Source: Nilaparvata lugens
Lineage: Eukaryota > Arthropoda > Insecta > Hemiptera > Delphacidae
NCBI RefSeq assembly: GCF_014356525.2
Contig: NC_052507.1
Span: 53,502,463-53,566,462 of the forward strand
DNA: 64,000 nucleotides
Direction: 5' to 3'
How positions within the stretch are numbered: position 1 is the first letter of the stretch; each line of letters begins with the position of its first letter. Positions 1 through 9,400 of this stretch are shown here, one piece after another. Both the position numbers and the translations under genes were made by a program. A model generated the notes under the pieces. The model had not been told where the DNA came from and ran no database searches. It saw only the letters and a list, made by a program, of their open reading frames with translations.

Positions 1-132
1 AAATAGGCTATAATAGGTACAGTCATGCCATGAGAAAATGTCTTAAATTAGACGCGACAATAAGTTATTCCGTACAAGCAGGCAAAACAAGGTGAGTAGT
101 TCATTCTCATTTTAAAGTTAACATGTGTAAAT
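1..132 (-). mobile_element. 3' untranslated part of the adjacent LINE (runs off window)
   Basis: Non-coding sequence directly downstream, on the minus strand, of the reverse transcriptase stop codon. No poly(A) tail (which would read as poly-T on the plus strand) is visible, so the element end probably lies outside the window. Confidence 0.4.
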
Positions 133-2292
133 TTAACATTGCAATATTTGACTATCGAGATATTCCTCTATTGTATAAAATGCGTTACGTCTCAGCAGTT
201 CTTTTACTATTCTCTTGAATTTGCTGCTTGGAAGACTTCTAATTGTTAAGGGAAGTTTATTGAAAAGAATAACCTGCTGGTATTTATGGCTTTTATAAGT
301 CTTGTGCAGCCTTATAGAAGGTTTTATCAAGTCAAATTTATTTCTTGTGTTGTGATCATGATTTTCTTGCTGTTTCATAAAGTTATCTTCATTTTCCTTC
401 ATGTAAATTAGATTTACATAAATATACATACTAGCAAGGGTTGGGACGCTAAGTTTCTTGAAAGTATCTCTACATGACTCGTTGAATTTGAGACCTGCAA
501 TGCATCTTATGGCTTTTTTCTGCCATAGAAACACTCTGCTGGCAGAAGAGCAGTTGCCCCATAAACGGAGACCATAATTTAAATGTGAATGGAAGAGACC
601 GTAGTATGCCATCATCAAAACTCCAGGGCTGACTGATAGTTTAAGTTTACGTAGAAGAAAGGTGACTCTTGATAGTTTTTTACAAAGAAACTCGATATGG
701 TCTTCCCAGCATAGCTTACTGTCCAGCATTAAGCCCAGCAATTTGACCGGCTTCGTGTAGTTTTTTAGGCTAGGATCTATTCTGCTCTTCAAGGAAAATA
801 ATATCCTCTCAGTTTTGGTCTCATTAAGACGGAGGCTGTTGGCATTGTACCATATTTTTGAGGTTTTTGTTGAAACGTCAAGGTCATGAATAAGATTTTC
901 CGCATTCGCACCAGAATTGAGAATTGTAGTGTCGTCCTCATACAATATTGAAAAGCATGGTATATTACAACTGAAATCATTTACGAACACTAGAAATAAA
1001 AACGGCCCCAAAACAGACCCTTGAGGGACGCCTGTTTTCACGGCTTTTGGGCTAGATAGTTTATTATTTACTTTTACCACCTGTTGTCTATTGCTCAAGA
1101 AGCTTTGAATCAGAGTCAGCTTGCTACCTTCAATACCATAGTATCTCAACTTTTCAAACAATATTGAATGTGACATGGAGTCAAACGCACGACTCAGGTC
1201 CAGTAGATCACCAGCAACCATACATTGGCTTTCAAAGCTCTCAAGAATGTAGTTGACAACCTTTTCAATCGCCATAGTTGTTGAATGATTTGGTCTAAAT
1301 CCAAATTGATTGGGGTTGAGCAAATTATTTTCTACAAAGTACTCATACAGCTGTTTCAGTAGACATGCCTCAATGATTTTACCTACGATCGAGACTATTG
1401 CTATTGGTCTGTAGCTTTCTGGCAGTTCCTTTTCACCTTTTTTATAGATTGGATTTATTATCGACATTTTCAAGCATTCAGGAAAAGCTCCAAGTATCAT
1501 AATCAAATTAATTACACATGTCAGTGGACGGAGAATCGAATCGATAATGTTCTTCACCGTATAATTTGAAAGACCAAAGGTATCCTCACTTCTTGAGGAA
1601 CTGAGATTTCCCACTATGGACTTCACCGTTTCAATGTCAACCTCTTTCCATGCAAATCTTGGTGCAGCCACATTTTTTAAATTGATGAGATTACATTTTT
1701 CCAGCATATCTTCCATTGTAACTGATGTAGAGATAGACATATCCTGAGCATGAACTCCTGCACTAAGAAAAAAATCATTCAGTTTCTCAGGAGGAATGTT
1801 GATTGTAGTTGATGACTTATTCTTGTGTTTAGATTCATTGTTGATAATTTTCCATGCTGTTTTACATTTATTGTTAGATTCTGTCAACAGCTTGTCGTTG
1901 AGTGACAACTTTGCCCTAGCAATCGCTTCAGTGTAAAGTTTTTTGAAATCTTTGAATCTCTCTTTGTCTTCATTGGCACCTCGGATCTTCCAAATTTTAT
2001 ACAAGACTAACAGGTGGTTCTTCATGGTCTTGAGTTCAGGAGTGTACCAACTATTAACATGCATGTTTGAGTCCTTGGCTCTATTTTTGTGGGTTTTCAT
2101 AGGGCAAAACGTCGTCAAGTATTGAGACAGTATATTCATAAATTTTTGTACTACCTCGTTCACGTCCCATACATAGAATATCTGAGACCAGTCCAGACTT
2201 GAAAGGAATTGACTTAGGTTGTATAACCTACTAGGAGACACTACTCTTATTAAACAACAGTTGTTTTCAACTTTTGAAGACAAAGGACGCAA
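133..2292 (-). CDS. Non-LTR (LINE) retrotransposon ORF2 fragment: reverse transcriptase, Jockey/BS-like
   Basis: An open frame of about 719 residues for the reverse transcriptase that copies LINE RNA at a nicked target. Seen in order: a linker region, then the RT domain from about residue 275 to 530 with PIYKKG (281), YRPIAIVS (294), GFRPNHST (331), catalytic DLSRAFD (365), GVPQGSVLGP (421) and YEDD (451). A C-terminal region follows with the HNTRNK and FNKLP motifs common in these ORFs. The two aspartates of the catalytic box are kept, although the usual YADD reads YEDD. The endonuclease domain expected upstream is absent: an in-frame TGA lies at 2299-2301 and the sequence beyond shows no coding similarity, as expected for 5' truncation during insertion. 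The frame has no internal stop, so the insertion is probably young. The start given is only the first possible non-ATG codon after the stop. The clade call is from motif style and is tentative. Confidence 0.9.
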   Translation of the reverse strand: MRPLSSKVENNCCLIRVVSPSRLYNLSQFLSSLDWSQIFYVWDVNEVVQKFMNILSQYLTTFCPMKTHKNRAKDSNMHVNSWYTPELKTMKNHLLVLYKIWKIRGANEDKERFKDFKKLYTEAIARAKLSLNDKLLTESNNKCKTAWKIINNESKHKNKSSTTINIPPEKLNDFFLSAGVHAQDMSISTSVTMEDMLEKCNLINLKNVAAPRFAWKEVDIETVKSIVGNLSSSRSEDTFGLSNYTVKNIIDSILRPLTCVINLIMILGAFPECLKMSIINPIYKKGEKELPESYRPIAIVSIVGKIIEACLLKQLYEYFVENNLLNPNQFGFRPNHSTTMAIEKVVNYILESFESQCMVAGDLLDLSRAFDSMSHSILFEKLRYYGIEGSKLTLIQSFLSNRQQVVKVNNKLSSPKAVKTGVPQGSVLGPFLFLVFVNDFSCNIPCFSILYEDDTTILNSGANAENLIHDLDVSTKTSKIWYNANSLRLNETKTERILFSLKSRIDPSLKNYTKPVKLLGLMLDSKLCWEDHIEFLCKKLSRVTFLLRKLKLSVSPGVLMMAYYGLFHSHLNYGLRLWGNCSSASRVFLWQKKAIRCIAGLKFNESCRDTFKKLSVPTLASMYIYVNLIYMKENEDNFMKQQENHDHNTRNKFDLIKPSIRLHKTYKSHKYQQVILFNKLPLTIRSLPSSKFKRIVKELLRRNAFYTIEEYLDSQILQC

Positions 2293-2301
2293 GGTGCATC
2301 A

Positions 2302-4717
2302 TATGAGGAACTGATTAAGTGAATATGGAGGATAGGAGACAATCGCCAAGCTATGTTTTTTAAGAAATTGTCAAACATCATCACTAAATAATCTTCAATA
2401 ATCATCATCGCTAATCTTTGCGAAGTAACTCGGTACCGAGTTAATGTGATCGATCAATTAATATTTTCTGTCATTGAAATTCATGAAAGACTTTAAATGA
2501 ATATGGGCCCATCGTCAATTTAGGATAATTTTATGGTCATGTACCGTATATAATGTTTTGTGAAACGGTAATTTTTCTTGAATAATGAATTATTTCAGAA
2601 CATTTATTGTATTTGTTTGAATTTTTCCTAGTTTCATTCCAACATTTTGTAAATTATTCCTATCTTTTTCTTTGAAAATCGTTGTCTTAACAAATTTTTT
2701 TTAATTTCAAAATTTCTTTTCAAAAACAAACGACAACGATTTCAAGGCCTACCGAAATAACTTTTCCCACAGCTATCGAGCTATCTATTGTAGAAGGCGG
2801 AGTTAACGGAAAAGGGGCAACATTGCATCTCTATCATTTCCACTGATTTTATAACGTGAATCTCAGTATAGAGTAGCATTAGTGAGTCAGGGGCCATTAT
2901 CGTCACCACTCACTTAAGAGGCTAAACTGGTCACGAAATCCAGAGAGTGTTCCTTTTTTGTCTCAATTTCAACGAAATTTGTGTTAGGTTAGCAATGAAT
3001 CGTAAAAATAATTAAGTTTTGTCGAATATACTTGAATTGTTGGATTTTTTGATAGAAACAGTTTAGTAGTCGTAGATACTTATCATATATCAATACACAA
3101 GCTCCATCAACCTATGTATAGCAGCAGCAGTACCTTATTACTGCATCACTACATTTACTAGCACTGAATACATCACTAGCCTCATTCAATTTTGTGTTTA
3201 CACGATTTTAGTTAATAGTACAAACGCTGCTTTTCAATTAATGTTTGCTCTGCTGAAAAGCAAAATAATACTTCAATTTTTTGTGGGAATGATTCACATA
3301 CCGTATTGTGTTCATGTTTTTTTGAAAAGTAGCACTGTTGTGGAAGATATATTCCAAATATTCACTCCTGTAATTAGTCTTAGCTATCTGTCAATTATCT
3401 CAGAAGTGTAACATTGATAAGACACTGACATTAGTGTTTTATTTGGCTACCTTAATAGTAGAACTATCTATATTGTGTTATTAGAAATTCAAGAAACGTA
3501 GAGTGATAGATAATAATAGTTTAGAGTGTAGAGTAATCTTACACATTGCTTCCTTTACCAATATTATGCTAATTTTAATGTAGTGCTTTTGTACTTTTAT
3601 CCCTGCTCACCTTGGATCCCGATACCTGGACTGTAGACTGTAAGTATTTCACAAGATTTATGCAGCCCTGAATATAGAAATAGGTCATTTTTTGTGTATT
3701 AAAATACTGGTTAAAATAGGCTTACACTCAGATGAATTTTTCATTTTCCTACCGTTTTTGACTTATGATGCACGATTTTGAATATCCCCTTGACGAGCCG
3801 AGAAGAATGAGCACGATAAGATCTGATCTTGTCAAAAGTGTGTCAAAAGTTATGTGTGCTTGAGGTGTCGTTATGCGCGCCTCACCACCAGGAAATACTG
3901 AATTGAAGGCAATCCAACGGGTGATTCTTATAGAACTTGATCATCATTGTGCGAAATTTCAATGTGAGGATAATGTAGTTAGTGAAGATGGTTGAAGCTA
4001 AAAATGAGGTATTTTTCAAAATACAAGAGCATTGTTGTCAGGTGTACCTGGAAATCTATATGAGATAGAGCGCTTTACCTAATCTCAGATTGTAGAGTAC
4101 AATATTACTTGCAGAGGGACCTTGAATAGTACATTTGAATAGTAACAATCGGAAGATATTGTTAATGATAAAATTGATAAAAATTATTTTTCTTAAAACT
4201 ACTCATTTGAAAAAATCTTAACTCATCACTCATTCAGATAGAGAGTTCCGAATGATCTCATTTCATTCAGAATTTCATAATTAGAAAAAAAGCGGAAGTG
4301 GATGTTTCTGTCCGATTTGGCGGAAATAGCTGAAAACTTGAAAATGAACCGAAAATACGAGGTTTTTGGGCCACTCTGTATGTAGCACAAGGACATTTTG
4401 CATGAGAAAATTTGTTCTGGACTTCTCTTATATATCCAAACAATATATTTAAAAACTCATTTTTTTCTACAACTGCGCAAAAAACAAGAATTTACATACT
4501 GAATTCTCCTCGTGAAACAGCTTATTTATAAGGAGAATCTACTTTTTCGTTCGCTAACCATCTGCTCATGCGCAGTAGATTTACTTTATGGTCGCTTATC
4601 ATTCGCGCGTGCGCAGAAGAGTTACTTTACGCTCGCTAATCAGCTGATGATAAGCAGCTTGCCAAAAGTGGTTAGATCTCAACCTAAAAAGTCGGTAATT
4701 ATACCGGTTCTGCAGCC
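2302..4717. other. AT-rich non-coding region, probably intron of the WD40 gene
   Basis: No convincing exon on either strand. A dispersed repeat covers about 4320-4460 and has a second copy at 51425-51600; both contain a shared segment around ACGAGGTTTTTGG and CCACTCTGTAT. A short motif near 2790-2880 (a hairpin-like AAGGCGG...CTGATTTTATAACGTGAATCTCA) resembles segments near 42690, 44415 and 62655. At about 4560-4640 there are GC-rich CGCGCGTGCGCAG-type words. Confidence 0.4.
4320..4460. repeat. Dispersed repeat, copy 1 (partner at 51425-51600)
   Basis: Shares, in the same order, the words GAAAATGAAC, AAAATACGAGG, TTTTTGGG, CACTCTGTAT, TTCTGGACTTCTC and CCAAACAATATATT with the segment in the integrin intron at 51425-51600. 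Function unknown; no coding potential. Confidence 0.6.
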
Positions 4718-5003
4718 ATGATTGATATCAGTGAAGACAAATTATTATTAACTCTGCCAGATATGTGAGATAGCAAAAGAAGTATCTCTAGATTTTCTGC
4801 CACGAAAATCTAAGGATATTTATGAGAAGAAATACAATGAGTTCGTGAATTGGTGCTCCGAAAAGAAAGTTAAAAAAATATCTGAAAATGTGCTATTGGC
4901 GTACTTCTCTCAAAAATCCAAGTTAATGAAGCCACCCAGTTTATGGAGTACATACTCAATGTTAAAATCTACGTTGAAAGTGAAAAAAGACACTGATCAA
5001 TGA
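4718..5003 (+). pseudogene. Tyrosine recombinase (Crypton-like), N-terminal fragment
   Basis: An ATG at 4718 opens MIDISEDKLLLTLPD, which breaks at a +1 shift near 4763. The reading continues from 4764 as CEIAKEVSLDFLPRKSKD, then IYEKKYNEFVNWCSEK, KKISENVLLAYFSQKS and WSTYSMLKSTLKVKK to a TGA at 5001. This looks like the N-terminal, SAM-like core-binding domain of the tyrosine recombinases abundant in hemipteran genomes. The middle of the enzyme, with the first catalytic arginine, is missing here. A C-terminal half appears 1.4 kb downstream at 6448-7075. The stop is immediately followed by the tail of repeat family A (GCAAGGAAAGTTGTGTGAG). The recombinase label is from remembered family resemblance, not a search. 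Confidence 0.7.
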
Positions 5004-6491
5004 GCAAGGAAAGTTGTGTGAGTGTACCACACCAGATTTTTCTTTCTTGTAATTCAAAAATATATAGGTAATGGAAAATTAATTACTGTTTTGGAATTGA
5101 CTGAATAAATTAGTCAATTTCACTATTTAATCAATTTATAAGAGTAATTCAATAATTTTTAGTATTTGAGAACTGAAATATTGTAATTTAATAGGTTTGT
5201 GCAGTTGAAGAAAAAAATTTGTATATAATTCGCGCGTAAAGCTTCTTTATCGCTCTTGCAAAATTATCACGCTCCGCTTCGCGTCGCGTGATAACTGTTT
5301 TGCGCGTGCGGTAAAGTCATGCATTACGCTCTTAATACATAAATAAATATCATGTTTAATATATCATCCATGATAGCTCTTTCTCAGTAAATACTCAGCA
5401 TTCTATAGTTCATATGTTTCTTCTCCAACCTCCTTGATTAGCCTCTTCCTCCTCCTCCTCCTCTCCCTCTCATCTTCATCGTCCATAGCCTCTATTATTC
5501 TTACTCTTCATAATTCGTAGTAAACCTTGGTTCCGTCAACTATGAATTATAGAGGTTCTACTGCATTTATAAGGTCATTAATGTGTTGTGAGCGATAATG
5601 TGTTGTGCGTCCATCCTCCTCCTCCTCTATAGCCTCTATAATGTGCACCCTCCATAATTCGTTCTAAACGCTTGGTACCGTCAACTACAAATTTTAGTGT
5701 ATAGTATTTAAAAAGTAATTAATGTGTTGTGCGTTGCGTTGCAGTTGGCCCACAACAAAGAGTGGGGCTTCCATAGTGCGCGAGTGAACTGCATCGCGTG
5801 GTCGCCCAACTCACAGCAGGTGGCCAGTGGCAGCCTCGACACCACCATCATCATATGGAGTGTCGCCCAGCCCGCCAAACACACCATCATCAAGAGTAAG
5901 TCATCTTAGGCCAGTCAAATAATCATTTTTCAGTAAACAGCCCCGAAGGAATTGTTCAAATTGGTAGTATTCCCCCTCCCCCTACACTAAAATTTAAAAT
6001 TGCATGATTTTTCTCCATTATTTCATAAGTTGTATAGAGTACAAGTAGTGAGTTTCCAGAATTTTATAAAAATCTTTAAAAATACCCCTTTTTTGAAAAT
6101 GTCAGCTTAAAACCCAGGAATTGTAGAATAATTCTGCGTGACCACTCACTTTATTGGAAATTTCCTCTCTCCAATTTAATAGAGAATGCTTTTTCTCGAA
6201 AAACACAAGATTTTCGAAATAAATATGAAAAAGTCCCAAAATTTGATGGTTTTTAGGGGTGAGCAGATCTCAGATTCAAAATACATATGAAACCGACGAG
6301 AATAGTTATTTGTGCAACTAGTGCGCAAAGTGACAGTTTGCTGCACCGAAAGAAACGTTTACGCACGAGCCGTAGGCGAGGGCGGAATGGTTTCTTGAGT
6401 GCAGCAGAGGAACTTTGCACACGTATTTCACATTAAATTTTTCCTACAGTTACCATTGAATATGAGAAGTGGTTTATTATGGGTAAAATGA
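4815..6491 (+). repeat. Segmental duplication, copy 1 (partner 8405-10085)
   Basis: 1677 bases that match 8405-10085 almost base for base. I see one extra GCGTT in copy 2 next to the exon acceptor, one deleted T near 9157, and two or three substitutions. The block holds the recombinase N-terminal fragment, a family A tail, a CT-rich region, the WD40 exon and 600 bases of downstream intron. The high identity implies a recent duplication or an assembly duplicate. Confidence 0.95.
5745..5895 (+). CDS. flr: WD40 exon of AIP1, copy 1
   Basis: Penultimate exon, 151 nt. Acceptor TTGCGTTGCAG before TTG GCC, donor GTAAGT at 5896. It starts in phase 0 and ends in phase 1, and encodes one WD40 blade (VNCIAWSPNSQQVASGSLDT, then IIIWSV). 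It is identical in coding sequence to 9339-9489. Because 151 is not a multiple of 3, including both copies would throw the second out of frame. Confidence 0.9.
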
Positions 6492-9400
6492 GTGATGTTG
6501 AAGATAAGGATTCTGTAATGATTGTTACCATTTCGGACACAAAGACACATAAAAAAGAATTTTTACAATCACCAACAATGGTACTAATAGTAGTTTGGAT
6601 TATTTAAAGTTATGTAGGCAGTATTTCAGTTTGAGGCCCAAAAATCCAACGACAAATCGTTTGTTCCTTTATTAATTACAGGAGTGGGGCTTGCACGAAT
6701 CAGCCAGTCGGAATGAATACAATTGCAAAAAATCCATCTGAAATTGCACATTTTCTAGGCTTGCAAGAACCTACACGTTATACTGTACATTGATTTCGTC
6801 GCACCTCGGCTACATTGTTCGTGAATGGAGGGGGTGATATAACTCAATTAAAACGTCACGGCGGCTGGAAGAGCACTTCTGTAGCTGAAGGCTACATCGA
6901 TGACAGCCTAAGAACAAAAAATGCAACGAGTCACAAAATTCTTCGAAGTCCTCGAAAAAAAAATAACAATCCGTCAGTGATATCGGTTGAACTTTCAAAA
7001 ATATTCAACAAAATCAGAACCTTCGTCAAGAAAATACAGAATCATAGGATCAGGTCTTTTATTCCAAAACTGTAATAATTGTACATTCAACATAACAATC
7101 AACAACAATATCAAGTAGGTTGAATCTGTGCTTTCCAAGTTTCCAAACACTACCGGTATCATTTAGTATTAGTATATTGATTAAATCGTGTTTGAATTGA
7201 AAATATCCATTTGTAGGCTAACTTATTTATTGCATTCTTATAATCATTATCTTTAGTAGTGAGATCTAAACTGTTAAATTAACGTACTGTGAACAAACAT
7301 TAAAAAATGCGAACTCATTTGTGAATATTGGCGCTTGAATTCCGTAAGGACTGGTGGCGAAGTTGGATAAAGGTAAGCACACACAGATCGTCATCGGACG
7401 GACGACACGCATCGGACGGATCGGACGATTAGATTTGATGCATTGTTTTCAATTGGAGTGCGCATACCTATCCGCATCGTATAGGTATGCGCACTCCAAT
7501 TGAAAACAATGCATCAAATCTAATCGTCCGATGCGTCAAATCCGCATCGTATAGGTATGCGCACTCCAATTGAAAACAATGCATCAAATCTAATCGTCCG
7601 ATGCGTCAAATCCGCATCGTATAGGTATGCGCACTCCAATTGAAAACAATGCATCAAATCTAATCGTCCGATGCGTCAAATCCGCATCGTATAGGTATGC
7701 GCACTCCAATTGAAAACAATGCATCAAATCTAATCGTCCGATGCGTCAAATCCGCATCGTATAGGTATGCGCACTCCAATTGAAAACGATGCATCAAATC
7801 TAATCGTCCGATCCGTCCGATGCGAGCCATCCGTCCGATGACGATCTGTGTGCGCCTACCTTAAGGCGTCGACATGTGTATTCCGCTTCAACTGTCCAAG
7901 GTTCGAACCTCATTCCCGACAAAATATTTTTACATTTGATAATACTGTTTTTTACTTTCCTTGCCCTATTACCATAGGTAAGGAAAGTATTGCTTTCCAA
8001 AAAAAATTAAGGTACCCTAATTTCAAGTTTTCTATACGTTTCATTACTTTCCTTGCCCTATTACCTACCCTATTACCTAAGGAAAGTATTGCTTTCCAAA
8101 AAATTTAAGGTATCCCAATTTCATGTTTTCTATATGTTTCAAGGTCCCCTGAGTCCAAAAACATGATTTTTGGGTGTTGGTCTGTGTGTGTGTGTAGGTG
8201 TGTGTGGGTCTGTGAACACGATAACTCCATTCCTAATCAACCGATTGACTTGAAATTTTAAACTTAAGGTCCTAATACCATGAGGATCCGACAGTAAGAA
8301 ATTCAATAAAATTCAATTCAAAATGGCGGATAATGGCAAAAAACCATGTTTTTCACGGTTTTCTCGAAAACGGCTCTAACGATTTTCTTCAAATTTATAC
8401 CCTAGATATTTATGAGAAGAAATACAATGAGTTCGTGAATTGGTGCTCCGAAAAGAAAGTTAAAAAAATATCTGAAAATGTGCTATTGGCGTACTTCTCT
8501 CAAAAATCCAAGTTAATGAAGCCACCCAGTTTATGGAGTACATACTCAATGTTAAAATCTACGTTGAAAGTGAAAAAAGACACTGATCAATGAGCAAGGA
8601 AAGTTGTGTGAGTGTACCACACCAGATTTTTCTTTCTTGTAATTCAAAAATATATAGGTAATGGAAAATTAATTACTGTTTTGGAATTGACTGAATAAAT
8701 TAGTCAATTTCACTATTTAATCAATTTATAAGAGTAATTCAATAATTTTTAGTATTTGAGAACTGAAATACTGTAATTTAATAGGTTTGTGCAGTTGAAG
8801 AAAAAAATTTGTATATAATTCGCGCGTAAAGCTTCTTTATCGCTCTTGCAAAATTATCACGCTCCGCTTCGCGTCGCGTGATAACTGTTTTGCGCGTGCG
8901 GTAAAGTCATGCATTACGCTCTTAATACATAAATAAATATCATGTTTAATATATCATCCATGATAGCTCTTTCTCAGTAAATACTCAGCATTCTATAGTT
9001 CATATGTTTCTTCTCCAACCTCCTTGATTAGCCTCTTCCTCCTCCTCCTCCTCTCTCTCTCATCTTCATCGTCCATAGCCTCTATTATTCTTACTCTTCA
9101 TAATTCGTAGTAAACCTTGGTTCCGTCAACTATGAATTATAGAGGTTCTACTGCATTATAAGGTCATTAATGTGTTGTGAGCGATAATGTGTTGTGCGTC
9201 CATCCTCCTCCTCCTCTATAGCCTCTATAATGTGCACCCTCCATAATTCGTTCTAAACGCTTGGTACCGTCAACTACAAATTTTAGTGTATAGTATTTAA
9301 AAAGTAATTAATGTGTTGTGCGTTGCGTTGCGTTGCAGTTGGCCCACAACAAAGAGTGGGGCTTCCATAGTGCGCGAGTGAACTGCATCGCGTGGTCGCC

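Noticed and set aside
6815..7075. 86-codon frame taken as a separate small gene
   Set aside because: It is the end of the recombinase fragment after the in-frame TGA at 6791, not an independent gene.
7800..8108. Short frames across the SINE and family A head
   Set aside because: They cross the junctions of three unrelated repeats and cannot be one protein.
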